Shown: positions 34,984-47,367 of the stretch, piece after piece
Layout: each line of letters begins with the position of its first letter
Position numbering within the stretch: position 1 is the stretch's first letter
Source: Lineus longissimus
Lineage: Eukaryota > Nemertea > Pilidiophora > Heteronemertea > Lineidae
Direction: 5' to 3'
DNA: 64,000 nt
Assembly: GCF_910592395.1 (NCBI RefSeq)
Contig: NC_088314.1
Span: forward strand, 11,906,001 to 11,970,000
Made by a program: the position numbers and the translations under genes
The notes under the pieces: model-generated
What the model saw: only the letters and a program-made list of their open reading frames with translations
Databases searched by the model: none
What the model was told of the DNA's origin: nothing

Positions 34984-37100
34984 CCAGCAGACTACTTCGT
35001 CGCTATTATTTGTGTACTCTGACCAGTGTAACTATCAAAGGTGTACGATATCATTGTTATTTTGACAAGGAACATGTGAAAACGTCAACTTCTTGTGAAG
35101 CGGTCCGCCATGTTTGTTCATCTCGCGTTCAGGTTTGTTTTAATTACGTCGATGATGTTTATAAATACAAAGAGGCTATTCTTATAACAAAGTTTTGTCT
35201 GGATTTCAAAGTCATTCTCCTGTAGTTGTTATATCTATGTGTAATAGATAATTGTGAAGTATTACGATTATTTCATTCTGATGATTGGGAAAAAGTTTTT
35301 GCAACACTGTTTTGTGAATAAAATGTACTATGGCGTTCATGTGTGTTTTGATCTTTGACTTCGACTCAATGACTGAGCAAATTTAACGAGACAGAAAGCC
35401 AAAAACGGTAACACTTCCTATGTAAACAAGCTACGGGAGTCATTCTATACTATGACTTTTCACATAACAGTTGTAATGGCCAATTGTACCTAGCAAATCA
35501 AGAGAAAATACAGAGAAAACTCACCCTGGTTTTCTGTCAAAACGTCTACCGTACGTAGATGAACTGAACGCATGAATCTGGGTTTCTCTACGTGTCTTTT
35601 ATCGGTAATATTGATAAGAACTAGACAAAATAACTCTACAAAACGACATGTTGACATTGAGAATCAAAATATAGGGAAATAACACTTTCTAACTGCTCGT
35701 TATGAAAAATTTAGATTGGAACTATGTTTTGAAGTGAACGTACACACTCTATATACATTCGCAAAATGGCCATAACTTTATAAGCCTCGGCTGCAATGCC
35801 TTAGGGCAATGCCTTATGTGTAGCGCGTTCAGTACATTAAAGAGACAGGTAGGATCGAGGCCATTTTGCGACTTTTGACCAGACGACAATTTCCAGCTTA
35901 AAATCTGCCAATTACTACCAATTCCGGGGAGTTTAGTCTTTCTGCTGTGAATAGCTATAATCCTATCGAAACAAGAGTTCAAAATATTGGTATCCTGGCA
36001 CATTTTCTGGCCCAGCAACAGCAAATGCGGATGAAAATGCAACTATTTTGCTGAAACTACTTTCGGCCAGCTCCAGTACAAACCATAAGCTCCGCTGGAA
36101 GCCAGCGTAGTCTTAGGCAGGTTTTCTCTTTGATGTTTTGCACCCACATGGCCCACTCATGCTAATCAATGCATGCCCCCAGCACTGCAGTGATGAATGT
36201 AACTAGGCCAGGTCGCACAGGGAGTATTTAAAGGAATTAGGAAGGGAGGGCGGCGCGAAATTCAAAACACATGATTGATCAGGGCTCGAATTTCCCTGCG
36301 GCATTCGCGGCAATTGCCGTAGACATGCAAAAAAGTGCAATAGGACGGCATGATAAAAACGGCCACCAATTGCCACGGTAAAAAACCTATATTAAATGCC
36401 GTAGTTAGTTTTTATTCAGCGGCATCCCAGTTTCTTAGTTCTCCATCGACGCAACGTGAGAATTCCTGTCAGTGATCTACCTTCTTGCGAGAAGCAAACA
36501 TCGTGTTCATTATGCACCGAGTGATGCATATATTATCCCAAATATGGGTTGATATGCACCAAAACGATTCTTATTGGCTGCTCCTCGGCTCTGATCCTAA
36601 ATGTGTCAAACAGGTCTCCAGGTTCCGCACTGTATTGGTCAACAACGGGCGGGCTAGAACAATTGGCGTGTTAGGATTTAGGTTGAAATTAGTTTATCGT
36701 CTGGCCGCACGCATTGAAGCAACGATTTCGTTCAATTGAAGAATTGTTCCCTTAGATTAGGAGTGGCGCCACTGCATTCTCTCAAAGTTAAATCAAAACG
36801 ATTCTTCCCATTCCTGAATTCAATTGATGAATACTGTTTCTCTCTACAACTTGAAAAAATAATGTATCGTACATTTGTGTAATATATTGATCATTGTTTG
36901 AGTGCTACTCTACCATGTCTATTGGATGAAATGATTTGAACAAATGAGATTTTATACCATTTGTTTCTTTTTTTACCGATAACAAAATGCGTCTGCTCAG
37001 TGTGCATCCCGATCAAGCCACGTGACCCAGGCAGATGCGGCAATTACAGATGAGCAATGGAGTGAACTGAGTGATATTACTGGGCTTTTTTCCAACTCAA
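34984..37100. other. Intergenic, no recognised gene
   Basis: About 2.1 kb without a supported gene. A short block near 36715-36750 ('tttcgttcaattgaagaatt') has a relative near 43555, probably a dispersed repeat. Confidence 0.5.
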
Positions 37101-37286
37101 CAGGGCCATTGTGCTCACCTCATGTGGAGGAAAGATGGATAAAGAGCATGGTATTGTGTCATGTAGTGTTAGGTTTGATGTAGGTCCAAGCAGTTACAAT
37201 TTCCCCAAAATGGCCAATTTACAGTACATTCGACCTCTGTGACCTTGAAAAGTAGGTCAAATCAAAGAAGACCCGGGTGACACATT

Positions 37287-37405
37287 GGGTGATATGAATA
37301 AAGACTAGCAAATGCTTTTATCTGAAACTCCATGTACATTTTACACAAGGCCTTTCTGTACAAAATTGAAGTAAAAGCATTTGCTAGTCTTTATTCATAT
37401 CACCC
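37287..37405. mobile_element. 119-bp palindromic MITE with perfect 34-bp ends
   Basis: 34-bp perfect inverted ends begin GGGTGATATGAATAAAG. They are flanked by ATT (37284-37286 and 37406-37408). Three other A copies have the uninterrupted site 'gacacattgaatgg'. A 3-bp target duplication suggests a PIF/Harbinger-like or similar element, but ATT is not the usual TWA, so the class is tentative. Confidence 0.85.
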
Positions 37406-38077
37406 ATTGAATGGTTGTTAGAATTAGATGTACCTATGATATAAAATTGGTGCCAATCGGGCAAGTCCTTACTAGGAATAATGGCATTTTGAAGAATTAA
37501 GGATTTGGCCCCCTCCCTGGAGGCCAAACGGCAAATCAGATCGCACCAACTTCGGTACCTGAGATCACCTGACCAAGGGGTATTATTAACTTAATTTGTG
37601 ATCAATAGTCATTGCAGTTAAGAAACGTGCCATAGTTACGGCCTGACGGCGAATTTATGCCATTTGACCTCTGTGACCTTGACAAGAAGGTCAAATTAAA
37701 AACCTGTGTGACATATACTGTATGGTGGTTAGATGTACCCATGATATCAAATTGGTGGCAATCGGGCAAGAAGTTAAGGAATAATCACATTTTTAAGGTT
37801 TTTGGATTTTGCCCCCTGGTGGTCAAGTGGTGAATCATATTGGACCAAACTTTGGTCCCTGAGATCACCTGACTAAGGGGTAAATGTGTACCAAATTTGG
37901 TATCAATAGTCATTGCAGTTTAGAAACGTGCCATCGTTACATCCTAACGGCCAATTTACACCATTTGACCTCTGTGACCTTGAAAAGGAGGTCAAATCAA
38001 AAACGCGGAGGATATATGATGCACCTTTGCTAGAAGTACCTACCATATTTTTTTTTAAATTTCCCGACTACTATTAA

Positions 38078-38686
38078 CCCTTAAACCGCCCGAGGCGACG
38101 ATCGTCGACATAAGGGGGAAAGCGCCAGAGGCGACGATCGTCGACAGCAGACGTTTAGTTCCACCTGTCTGCTAAGAGATGGCAGTGAGTGTGCATGTAC
38201 GCTCTTTGGTACTTCGACAGTGATGCTTAGCACAAAATGGCATCGAACAAATTTCAAGTTTCTATACAAGCTTTTGAGTATTTTATCAAAAACTTGAAGC
38301 CCCATTTTCGCGGGAATGACGTCATCAGGAGTAATTAGCGCTGCTACGACTAATTAGACGGATGCTTCGACCAGGAATCGGATGGAAACGATGTATTTAG
38401 ACCCAGACATCATATTAAAATACCAAGGGAGGTATAAAAAGCTGATGGAGGTATGTTCTGGCCATATTTTTGTTGATTATGGGTATTTGCACTAATTAAC
38501 CCCTAATTAGTAAATTTTGGCGGGAAATGTCACAAAAATCGACGGGAATTACCATTTGTATAAAATCATCAGTACATTCCATAGTGTTTGTAACAAAAAT
38601 AACGTTGTTATTAATCATTTTCAAAAATGCTCGGTTAATTCGGCGCTCAGGGGTAATATGATTTTGTTAATTCGGCGCTTTAAGGG
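38078..38686. mobile_element. 609-bp TTAA-flanked MITE (piggyBac-type)
   Basis: The ends CCCTTAAA and TTTAAGGG are flanked by TTAA (38074-38077, 38687-38690). The uninterrupted site 'ctactattaagggagatatt' is present in A copies at ~1083 and ~41050. Inside, CGACGATCGTCG occurs twice (38096-38107, 38132-38143) near the left end as a subterminal repeat. Confidence 0.85.
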
Positions 38687-38862
38687 TTAAGGGAGATATT
38701 GTATATTTTCACTTTTAACGTTTGGCCCCCTGGTGGCCAAACCATGAAACGAATCGGACCGAAACTTGGTCTCCAAGGTGTCATTACATAAGGGTACATG
38801 TGTACCAAGTTTTAACTCAATAGCTCTAACAGTTACGAAACGTGCCCTGCTAACGGACGACG

Positions 38863-38894
<32 letters not shown>

Positions 38895-39270
38895 ACGACG
38901 GACGCCACGGTATGGGATAAGCTCACCTCTGCTAAGAGGTGAGCTAAAAATGTTGTAGTATTACTTCTTGACGTTAGCATAATCACTAATCAGGTGACCA
39001 GCCCTCCCCTTTTGAAAAAGCTTTTTACAGTACCAGATACAGTTAAAATACAGAGGCAAAAGTCTAAGGCAATTTGCTGTAGTGAAGGTAAAAAATGCCA
39101 CAGTAGGGCCCTGTCCTTTAAGGCAATTTTTAAAAAATGCCATCGTTTATTTCATTTATTATTGCCCTCATTTTCCTTGTTCTAGGCTTTTATTTAAATT
39201 TTTTTGTACTCAGTTCGACTATTTCATGTCTTATTCTAATCCTCCTTGTTGTATGGCAATTATTTTTGTA

Positions 39271-39945
39271 CTAGCATTATACCCGTGGCGCAGGCATGTT
39301 CAAACGGGCTATACCTTGAATTGCATGGGCCGAAAGATTGAATTGCAATGAAAATCTAATGCAATATCAAAGGAGCCATATCGAAGAGACAAATTAAACC
39401 GACCACTTGTCGGCAGATTCTGACCCTGGCTGTGGCGTGCTGTATGCGTGCATATGAAAGTATATCAATTGGTCCGATAGAGATGATGAGGCAGTGTCAA
39501 TGCCTCGTTCCTTAGTCAGCAATATGCCCCTTTTTATACGGAGAATGAGAAGAACTCAGATAGGCCTTCACATGTCAGCTTCCAATGGCTTGAACCAATT
39601 TCACTATCACTACCATAACTTTAAAATGCGTGCTCCTCCTACATGTAGCAAGGTCTCGGACAAGGCACTTAGTCGACAGGCAAGCTAGAAGTTCAGCACC
39701 GTGAGCAGCTCCTTATTAAGGCCATGCCAATTAGATCAGAGCGCCTCTTCAGATACATCAAGTTTTGAAAGCAGTGGTGAGCACATAGCCAGACCATTGC
39801 CACCTTCATTTAAAAATCCCTTCATAATCAAGGGCTAGCTCTGGCGAACACAGCACCCATTGACAATGAACCACCAATTTGACCCCTAATACCTAACTGC
39901 GGGAAAACCCAAGTTCAGCAACCACTCAAGTACATTTTTGTTTAC
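39271..39945 (+). repeat. Dispersed repeat family C (copy also inside family B copy 3)
   Basis: It begins CTAGCATTATACCCGTGGCG, as does the insert at 42122. From ~39315 to ~39930 it matches the inverse of 57035-57625 ('agagatgatgaggcagtgtc', 'aagcacgcattttaa' inverted). No coding content; open frames of ~60 codons are not conserved between the copies. Confidence 0.65.
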
Positions 39946-40189
39946 ATTTGAACTGCACACATGCGTTTGTTTACAATTTCATTTCCCTCTAAATCTCAAA
40001 ACGTTAACCTGGGTTCAACAGGTCTGCAGGTACAGGCTGTTCCTCATCCCCCTACACCCAGCTGTTCAACAGGTAATGTTATTCACCCCACAGGGAGTGC
40101 AGGTGATTGATTAAAGGGAAGCTCTGGGAATGATTCCCCATTCGACCAACAGTTACAACTTTAACATCTACATAAACTGTGTATTCTTA

Positions 40190-41228
40190 ATGAAATGGCC
40201 AGGGCCATTGTGCTCACCTCATGTGGAGGAAAGATGGATAAAGAGCATGGTCTTGTGTCATGTAGTGTTAGGTTTGATGTAGGTCCAAGCAATTACAATT
40301 TCCCCAAAATGGCCAATTTACAGTACATTCGACCTCTGTGACCTTGAAAAGTAGGTCAAATCAAAGAAGACCCGGGTGACACATTGAATGGTTGTTAGAA
40401 TTAGATGTACCTATGATATAAAATTGGTGCCAATCGGGCAAGTCATTACTAGGAATAATGGCATTTTGAAGAATTTAGGATTTGGCCCCCTCCCTGGAGG
40501 CCAAATGGCAAATCAGATCGCACCAAACTTCGGTACCTGAGATCACCTGACCAAGGGGTACATGTGTACTTAATTTGTGATCAATAGTCATTGCAGTTAA
40601 GAAACGTGCCATAGTTACGGCCTGACGGCCAATTTACGCCATTTGACCTCTGTGACCTTGACAAGAAGGTCAAATTAAAAACCTGTGTGACATATACTGT
40701 ATGGTGGTTAGATGTACCCATGATATCAAATTGGTGGCAATCGGGCAAGAAGTTAAGGAATAATCACATTTTTAAGGTTTTTGGATTTTGCCCCCTGGTG
40801 GTCAAGTGGTGAATCATATTGGACCAAACTTCGGTCCCTGAGATCACCTGACTAAGGGGTAAATGTGTACCAAATTTGGTATCAATAGTCATTGCAGTTT
40901 AGAAACGTGCCATCATTACATCCTAACGACTAATTTACACCATTTGACCTCTGTGACCTTGAAAAGGAGGTCAAATCAAAAACCCGGAGGATATATGATG
41001 CACCTTTGCTAGAAGTACCTACCATATTTTTTTCAAAATTTCCCGACTACTATTAAGGGAGATATTGCATATTTTCACTTTTAACGTTTGGCCCCCTGGT
41101 GGCCAAACCATGAAACGAATCGGACCGAAACTTAGTCTCCCAGGTGTCATTACATAAGGGTACATGTGTACCAAGTTTCAACTCAATAGCTCTAACAGTT
41201 ACGAAACGTGCCCTGCTAACGGACGACG

Positions 41229-41266
<38 letters not shown>

Positions 41267-41317
41267 ACGACGGACGCCACGGTATGGGTTAAGCTCACCT
41301 CTGCTAAGAGGTGAGCT
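40190..41317 (+). repeat. Family A repeat, full-length copy
   Basis: A clean 1128-bp copy: ATGAAATGGCCAGGGCC start, three units (cores ~40332, 40648, 40948), CTCF-like GCCCCCTGGTGGCCA at ~41091, a GAC tract at ~41226-41265, and terminal hairpin. Nearly identical to 223-1357. Confidence 0.9.
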
Positions 41318-41502
41318 AAAAACAACTGTGGCTCTTGGTTTTAAAAATAAACAAACATTAATGAGTGAAATGGATGATTTTAATTGCCTATTTTCGAATC
41401 AAGTATGCCGCCATCTTGGTGGATTTTAATCTGGTCTCTCCTCCAAACGGAGAGCCAATGACGTCATGGATGCAGCCATTGTGACAATCAGCTGTTCGAA
41501 CA

Positions 41503-41661
41503 ATGGCGAATGCTTGGAATGACAGATAAATTACAGATGACAGTTCTTCGATTTCTTTGGGTTCTTCGTCGACGTCCGGCGATGAATCCTTCGATTACAA
41601 CCGTGCATCAGTAGAAGAACGAGCAGGTCTAGTTCCCTATGCGTTTGAGCCAAGGTACCAG
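41503..41661 (+). pseudogene. Candidate exon resembling the N-terminus of P2X7-C-terminal-domain-like proteins, with a nonsense codon
   Basis: From ATG at 41503 the frame runs 53 codons to a strong splice donor CAG/GTATGT (41662). It has a Ser/Asp-rich segment followed by GLVPYAFEPRYQ. Multicopy invertebrate proteins with the zinc-binding P2X7 C-terminal 'ballast'-like domain begin in a similar way (from memory: acidic/Ser-rich region, then PYxFEP). TAA at 41527-41529 breaks the frame after eight codons. The downstream exon was not found, because a hAT-like element begins at 41805. Confidence 0.3.
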
Positions 41662-41804
41662 GTATGTATTTGTTTAAAAAAATATTTGATTTTGCTGCAT
41701 CAATTTATTCCCATAGCTTCCCTTTAAGCCCCTGCATAACTAAACAGCAGTAAGGAGAATTGACAGTGTCTGATCAATAATCCCTCATTATTGCTCGGCT
41801 GAAG

Positions 41805-43207
41805 CAGGGTTTCCGCCAGGAATTTACGTTAGGGGGGGCATAATCCGAAAAAAAAATAAAACAAAATAAAAAAATAAAAATTTTTGGCTAGTTGCCCGGA
41901 GAATGTGTTTTCCGAGCATTTCAGAGCCAAAAACTCACATGCAAAAACACCGGTTTTCCTACATGAATTTTTGAAAATCGGCAAAAGAATACATAGATAC
42001 ATAAATACATGTCGTTGAAATGTTATGAAAAACAGAAAATACAGCTGATGAATTCCCTCTCAAGTAGTCTGTTTGATACTGTCCGACATATCCCTGATGT
42101 TCTCAGTAGACATTATAGTGACTAGCATAATACCCGTGGCGCGGGTTGTTTTAGGGTGTTGGCTTACTCCGGGGTTGAGGCAATTTGGGTGAAATGAAAT
42201 GATATGTCTGGGGGTTGTGATGTTGTCTTGATTTTGATGATTGGGACAACCTGAGTGATGGGTTGGTTGGTCTGAGGGGTTGTGACCGGAAAAATCAAAC
42301 TCCACTCCATTTTGACGAACTATTTCGCGAATGGTGAAGAGGCAATGGCGTGAAGTTACGAACTTAGTACAACAAATGCCACGAGCATAGTGGGTGGCAG
42401 CACCAGACGGAGGAAGTAGTTCGCCTAGGGTTTTTATGTCACGCTCCGCACGGACTCCACTCGTTCCGGAACACTCACTTATTTGTTAATCTGCAGTGGT
42501 TAGCCTGTTTTTATTGCAGTAAAGAAATGTTAATCGGGATTTTATATTATATTTTATATTTGCCCCGGGTATTCATATAGGGAGCGGTGCGCTACTTTGC
42601 GCCCAGTGCTTGAGTCGGGTGAGGCGGTTTTGTTAGTATGTGACGTGTATCACGTGATGAATTCCCATACGGTACTTCGAAAAATTAAGAGTGATTAACT
42701 ACGTAAGGTGAAAGAGTACGACCAAAATAAAGGGGGGAAATTGCGGAGATGGATGAATGCTTTAAATATATAGTGGCCCCAATACTTTCCCGGCTTATTT
42801 TTTGTATAATCCCACACTTTTGATTTAATAGATTGCCCCATATGCAAATCAGACCTGCTGAAATGGCCCCTTATGTTAATGAGTATGCCCATAATATAGA
42901 AAGAACAAAAAATGCTATTTTTCCGAGATCGCTGCAAAGTTTACCCATTTAACCCGGCGAGGACCATCTCCATATCAACCACGACTTTCAGGAAAAGTTT
43001 CGAGATCATCCGATCTGAACTGACAGAGGAGATGTTGATGTATGACAAACTATTAACAGCTCTACGTCCATTATTAGTAGTGATTCACACCTTATCTTAT
43101 CTCTTTCATTTAGCTGAAAAAAGAGATAAATTTTGAAATCATTACTCAGCAAAGTTGAGGGGGGGGCTAGTGCCCCCTTGCCCCCCCCCCCTCCGGCAGA
43201 AACCCTG
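41805..43207. mobile_element. hAT-like non-autonomous element, copy 2 (interrupted)
   Basis: The ends CAGGGTTTCCGCCAGG and CGGCAGAAACCCTG are inverted, with flanking TGAAG at 41800-41804 and 43208-43212 as a 5-bp duplication. The body matches copy 1 (30500-30936) on both sides of a 956-bp insertion at 42122-43077. Confidence 0.75.
42122..43077. mobile_element. 956-bp insertion with 6-bp target duplication TAGTGA
   Basis: It is bounded by TAGTGA at 42116-42121 and 43078-43083. Copy 1 of the host element has a single 'attatagtgattcacacc' at the matching point. The left end CTAGCATAATACCCGTGG is shared with family C at 39271; the right end CCATTATTAG is weakly inverted to it. No coding potential recognised; class unknown. 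Confidence 0.7.
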
Positions 43208-43212
43208 TGAAG

Positions 43213-44490
43213 TAAATTTCTGAAAATAAACAAAACGATGCATCAGGATAACATTCATATCACCTACAAACGTGCAAAATTTTGAGACGAAACACTACCC
43301 CCAAATGGTACTTTATCGAGCTGCCTTATAGTATTAGGCAATTATTGGCGGCAGGCATCAACTCAACTGTTGTGTTTTCCACAAGACAATCTAGCTACCA
43401 CGGCAACGCTGGAAAGAGCTGCGCGCACTTCCACAGTTCAACGGACCGATAACAAACAATCACCGTATAGCGCTGTACAATACAGCGACATTACAAATGG
43501 AAACAGCTGAAAAGAATGGCATAGCTCAATAAAGCGATAACGCTGAATACAACAATTTCGTTCAATTGAAGGATTATTCCCAACTGTTCACTCACTACTA
43601 GAACTTGTAGAACATTAAGTCCTACCAAAACAAAAAATGTGACAGAAGGAATAATGGAGGGTCCCCAAAAGGGGGTTTACCCTCCATTGCAGTGGGTAAA
43701 ACTATCAGTTATCGCACGGGGGTTCAGCCCGAAGGGGGGCCCACAAGTCTGTGACTAGGCCTAGACATTATCGATTACTTTTTTTGGGAAGTTATTAGTC
43801 ATTTAGTGATTTGCTGAGGACGACCTTGCTATATCCGAAGAACGTCCTCCGTCATTTCCTCGTGTGAGTCGTGGTACAGTACAGGCGTCCATGCGTCTGG
43901 TCTGGCATGTAATGTATCATAACATGATAGAGGCCTGCAATGCGGACTATATAGGCTAGCCCAAGTGTAAACATACGATACACTGATTCTGATAGAGTGC
44001 GGTTGAGGTTATTTGATAAAATCAAGGAAAGTAAATATTACCATTATAAGTTTTACATGTCATAGAATATCGTGGTATATAATCAACTCACTACGGCAAT
44101 CTCAGGGAAGCAGCAATAAGCTGGCAAATATCGGCAATTTTCACTAAAATTACAGCACTCTTCCCCTCCCCATGCTGTCAATGTATGAGTATTACCGTGC
44201 TGATTTCTTCTCGGTCGGCGATTGGTCAAAATCAGCGCCTCCTATGATTTTCATCATCCTCGCTTTGCCAGGTGTATTTTGGTCCGCACATTCGACACGC
44301 TTTCGGCACTAACTGCTGTGCATTCATGAGGTATGAGAAGGCGAGGGTAATATATGTTATCAAAATACAATGAAAAGACTTCAATACAATGGCAATGGTT
44401 ACGTAAATTGCAGTCCAAACGGACGTTCCCACATTTTTAGGTAGCTCCCATAATACATAATGATCAGGAAAAGGTGAGCCGTCTAACTCT
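43213..44490. other. Intergenic, no recognised gene
   Basis: No supported gene. A block at ~43631-43745 ('caaaacaaaaaatgtgacag', then G/C-rich palindromic sequence) resembles ~22371-22445, so a further dispersed repeat is likely. Confidence 0.45.
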
Positions 44491-44503
44491 GCCTCTGATG
44501 ACC

Positions 44504-46467
44504 GGTCATCCTAAACAGCGTCAACCAGCGCCCACCAGCGTCCACTAGGTTTAAAAGCATATTTAAAGTCATCAAAATAAAATATAATGGTCATAAACGA
44601 AATAGGCAGGGCATTTTCCAAATTTCCTGATCGTTTCATGACATTTGTGTGCTAGATTAGCGAGTTGTTGTCTAAAATGTACCAGCGTCCACCACCCAGT
44701 CGGTGGCCATGTTGGATTTAACTTGGAGGAAATGATTGATATAGGGCTACACACCACTAATAGATTTCAAGCCATTTGCCTTTAGACATCAACTGCCATA
44801 ACTTTTCCCCAATATCTCCCTCGAATCTAATATTAACAGGGCAGAAAGATCTCGGGGCATAAATCCATAGAATTTTTGACAGGTCATGACCATGATAATT
44901 TCAGTATTTGGGGGGGTCTGAAGTTTTTGGGGTCGTCTTTTCTCTTCACTTGTCCAACACGTTTCATGGCTCAGCTGGTTAATTGGATCCCCAAATCCAC
45001 GCCGGTGAACATACAAGGCTCAAATTTCATCAGAATGTTCGCCAGAAACAACTTTAATTCATATCAGAGAAACTACATTCTGATTGCACAGATAGTACCC
45101 CTACTGGACCACGCATTGATTTCTGAAAGTACTACTTTCCTATTATGGTATCTACGCTGCTTGGTCAATTAGTGATGCGGAGCCATGGGGCTTCCCAATA
45201 GGCTGCAACGAGCCTTTGATTTTAGACAACATCTCCCTTATCTCTACGCCTATGTCTTGAAATTTTCAGGAAATGTGTTTTATGGTGTACTTATTGGTAG
45301 TTGATAAAACTTGGAATCAGTGAAACCATGTAACCTGTGCTAAACCATGGAATCAGTCCTAAAAATGCATAAAAACATGAAATAATGCCATTGGAACCTA
45401 AGGTGGTTACGAATCAATATTTGGAGCTTATTTTTAAATGATCAGATCGGAATTTGACGGTAGTTTAGAAATCAGTGGCATTTCCGATTCAACAATCTAT
45501 ATTTTAGAACAACCCAGTCATGCCTCACCTCCAGTGTACATTACTGATCTCCCAAATATGGGCATGCACGTCACGACACGCCCACCACACACCAATAATA
45601 TTGACCAATCACCGCTCCGCTTACTACGCCACCACACAGGGCCTATTTGAACTACGGAGCGGTGTGATCATACAGGGTGATACAGAGAAGATTGACTACA
45701 TCATGCAGTACCGGCTGGCACTTATCCGTACATCATCTTAAGCATGACAAGAAATGTATATAAGAAGATTTATTACCGAAGGTTTTAGCCGGGTTTGGAG
45801 ATGAAAAATGATAACGAATTCCTTCACGGTGAGCGATTTCGTACATTTTCATGTACACATCGAGGGATGTAGAGATATTTTCGTGATGTCATAAGTTCTA
45901 AGCGGACACATTTTTTTAGTGATTCCCATGTACATGTTTGTCCTATCTCCCAAGCTTAATCAGAGCATACAAAATGATTCTTTTAATAAAAACGTTTTAT
46001 TTTAGTATATGGAATACAAGACAATCACAAAACCTTTCTTTTGCTTTCATTGAAAAGAAATTATTAGATATTTGCAATTGCGGCCCGTCATGAATATAAT
46101 TTTATTTTTTAACGACAGCAACGCATTTCAAATGCATTCCATGATGACGTCATCCTCTACAAAAAGGTGGTTTCTGGAAGTACTGGCAAATTGCTATCAA
46201 AAGTCAGCTGGGACGAGATTGGCAGTTGGAAGGGTATAAATTGTGGAAGGAACGCACCCGATTTCACGTGGTAGTGCACAGTGATTCCACGGTTTAGTAC
46301 TGACTATTCCATGGTTTAGCACAGGTTACATGGTTTCACTGATTCCAAGTTTTATCAACTACCATACTTATTACGTTTATGGAATTATGGCTGCAAAATT
46401 TCATTTTGATAACTTTATACCTGGCTTTAAACCTGGTTGATGCTGGTGGACGCTGTTTAGGATGACC
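44504..46467. mobile_element. Large inverted-repeat (foldback-like) element
   Basis: GGTCATCCTAAACAGCGTC at 44504-44522 is perfectly inverted at 46449-46467. Neighbouring sequence (CAACCAG..., AGGTTTAAA) is also inverted. Further in, a perfect 58-bp inverted match links 45296-45353 with 46306-46363 (starts GGTAGTTGATAAAACTTGG). The left arm has ~0.65 kb extra between these blocks. The centre (45354-46305) has a 70-codon plus-strand frame with no recognised domain. Outer limits and target site are not resolved. Confidence 0.65.
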
Positions 46468-47164
46468 GCTGATGACTGCTATAATCGTCAATGGTAACTA
46501 ATGATGCTTACAATCTCCGTAATGTCGAAAATTACATTCACCCGTTTAATCGATCGTCCACACACTGATCCAGTGTGTAAAGTACGTTGTTTGTAACAAA
46601 GTTTGAATAGCCTTCTTGTTATGTTTCGATAAAAAAAACATTTTAACCCTTTGCAGGGCTGCGTATCTGTACGGAATGGCCGTATTTTGGTACGACTGAA
46701 TTCCCGACTTTACGGAATACGGTTTTTACCGTTATGGTACGGCCTTTACAGTGCTGAAAATACCTTTTTTTCAACTTAAAAATACGTTGTAAAATGTTTG
46801 TATACGGTTTAATTCTTGAAATAAACATTCAAATTTCTAGTTTCATTTAGTTTCTTAGCCTTTAAAGGACAGTTCTCGTTAAAACGCTTAAGAAATTGGT
46901 GTGCTATGAATGGCCCGGTAAAAACCTAAGGCGGGAATAAGCTTTCATTGATAAATCTAAGGAGTTTCAAGAACCCCAAATCACTAGTAAGGTTCATAGG
47001 ATACTGGTCTGTCATTGGTTTAGGTCTCCTTATCATTTACATACTCCAATATCCAGAAATATAACAATATTTACGATAACTTTTTATGTTTTTGACATTA
47101 TTTGCGACCATTATCGATAACGCGCTCCATGCGGATTCGTAAGGTACTATTATAGTATAACACC
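46468..47164. other. Intergenic; possible left end of a TTAA element
   Basis: TTAA followed by CCCTTTGCAGGGC at 46643 resembles the inverse of GGCACCCAAAGGGTTAA at 49160-49176 over the first ~11 bases. No other structure. Confidence 0.35.
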
Positions 47165-47367
47165 ATGCCTCGTCAAGTTACCTCGCTTGCGGATAGACGA
47201 ATACGGTTTACTGCCGAAACTTTCAATTGTTGGAGACAGAGGAGGAAGGATTATGGTTTTTATTTCGATGAGGACTTTGCCAAGTTTCTTCTCGGGACTC
47301 TCGAGGGCCTTCCATTGCCGAATATCCCGATGGAAGTTGATGCTCCTGCAGCAGTCGGGGCCGCAAG
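47165..47367 (+). CDS. Candidate first coding exon, unknown protein
   Basis: From ATG at 47165 the frame gives a basic segment (RIRFTAETFNCWRQRRKDYG) and FDEDFAKFLLGTLEG, ending at a donor-like AAG/GTTGTG. The pattern 'F..ETF..W...R...G...D..FA.FLL' is reminiscent of short N-terminal helices in invertebrate transposon-linked proteins, but I do not recognise the family. The open frame continues 70 codons past the donor without similarity to anything known. Confidence 0.3.

Larger units (their letters stand above)
37101..38945 (+). repeat. Family A repeat copy with two nested MITEs
   Basis: An otherwise standard A copy, 5' truncated by ~10 bp (starts CAGGGCCATTGTGCTCACC), with the usual CGA tract and 3' hairpin. 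It is lengthened by a 119-bp palindromic insert (37287-37405) and a 609-bp TTAA insert (38078-38686). Removing both leaves about the standard length. Receptor-like cores lie near 37230, 37668 and 37968. Confidence 0.85.
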
